From Ariolimax columbianus (taxonomy: Eukaryota; Mollusca; Gastropoda; Stylommatophora; Arionidae), in the NCBI GenBank assembly GCA_036924085.1, contig JAVGWX010000004.1, positions 43,170,793 through 43,234,792 of the forward strand: DNA of 64,000 nucleotides, written 5' to 3'. The notes beneath the pieces were generated by a model. That model was not told where the DNA came from, did no database searches, and saw only the letters and a program-made list of their open reading frames with translations. Both the position numbers and the translations under genes were made by a program. The first letter of the stretch is position 1, and each line of letters opens with the position of its first letter. Shown in pieces: positions 63,781-64,000 of this stretch.

Positions 63781-64000
63781 ATTGCACATAAGAGACTTTC
63801 ATAAAACGAAATACCAGCAGTAGCGTATAGTAATGGAAAAAACCAATAACAGTAATGTTCTCTTAGGCGACTGATGCCCATTGCGTTGGCGGCCACACCC
63901 ATGACCCACTGCTGAGGTGTGGTTCAACACAACATGACCGAACAAAGAAACTTGGCATCGGTCTGGTGTTTCTGAGATTTGGCGGAGGCCTGTTTTAGCA
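63781..64000. other. No recognisable feature
   Basis: The last 220 bp show nothing I can assign. The 99-codon minus frame (63,603-63,902) has no domain. Confidence 0.4.

Noticed and set aside
1..64000. LTR retrotransposon or integrated viral genome
   Set aside because: No long terminal repeats, gag, protease, integrase, envelope or capsid-like motifs were recognised; all RTs are of non-LTR type.

Overview
The window looks like nuclear DNA from an animal, most likely a lophotrochozoan and plausibly a mollusc. It is rich in microsatellites and VNTRs. It carries several non-LTR retrotransposon lineages, mariner HTH fragments and tRNA-headed SINEs in a combination common in gastropod and cephalopod genomes. 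The organism call is inference: no host gene is recognisable that could settle it. There are no bacterial operons, rRNA or free-standing tRNA genes, and no convincing intact host exon. Nearly every long reading frame comes from a decayed transposon or is an artefact of a simple repeat.

Layout. 0-7 kb: SINE copies, a broken reverse transcriptase (RT) fragment, a decayed LINE linker with a minisatellite grown out of it, and a mariner fold-back element. 8.0-9.2 kb: a 26-bp minisatellite. 9.5-12.8 kb: a near full-length RTE-like LINE (minus strand) bounded by a perfect 16-bp target-site duplication (TSD). 12.8-15.8 kb: TG-rich repeat DNA. 16-24.7 kb: SINEs, an inverted pair of an unknown dispersed repeat, a DDE transposase remnant, LINE 3' ends and a palindromic mariner element. 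24.8-25.4 kb: polypurine tract. 25.7-29.7 kb: a TAG microsatellite hosting one SINE and one I-group LINE with RNase H. 30-38 kb: CR1-like LINE ends, a mariner fold-back, small VNTRs, and a SINE whose 3' end has expanded into a 31-bp VNTR. 39-45 kb: a decayed jockey-like LINE with nested SINEs, a 40-bp VNTR and several LINE 3' ends. 45-54 kb: a TG-to-CA palindromic tract, LINE fragments, SINEs, a 56-bp VNTR, and an RT broken by a SINE. 54-64 kb: LINE ends, another mariner fold-back, a TSD-bounded RNase H fragment, tetranucleotide repeats and a decayed LINE.

The elements are connected. The commonest SINE (called SINE-A here, about 355 bp, (GAA)n tail, 11-14 bp TSDs) shares a central module with a tRNA-headed SINE (SINE-B). 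Its GAA tail resembles that of the I-group LINE, which is a plausible mobilising partner. Other tRNA-headed SINEs share a second core around GGTACCCATTT. The most unusual structure is a mariner-derived palindromic element: three copies share the same fold-back junction although they kept different arms.
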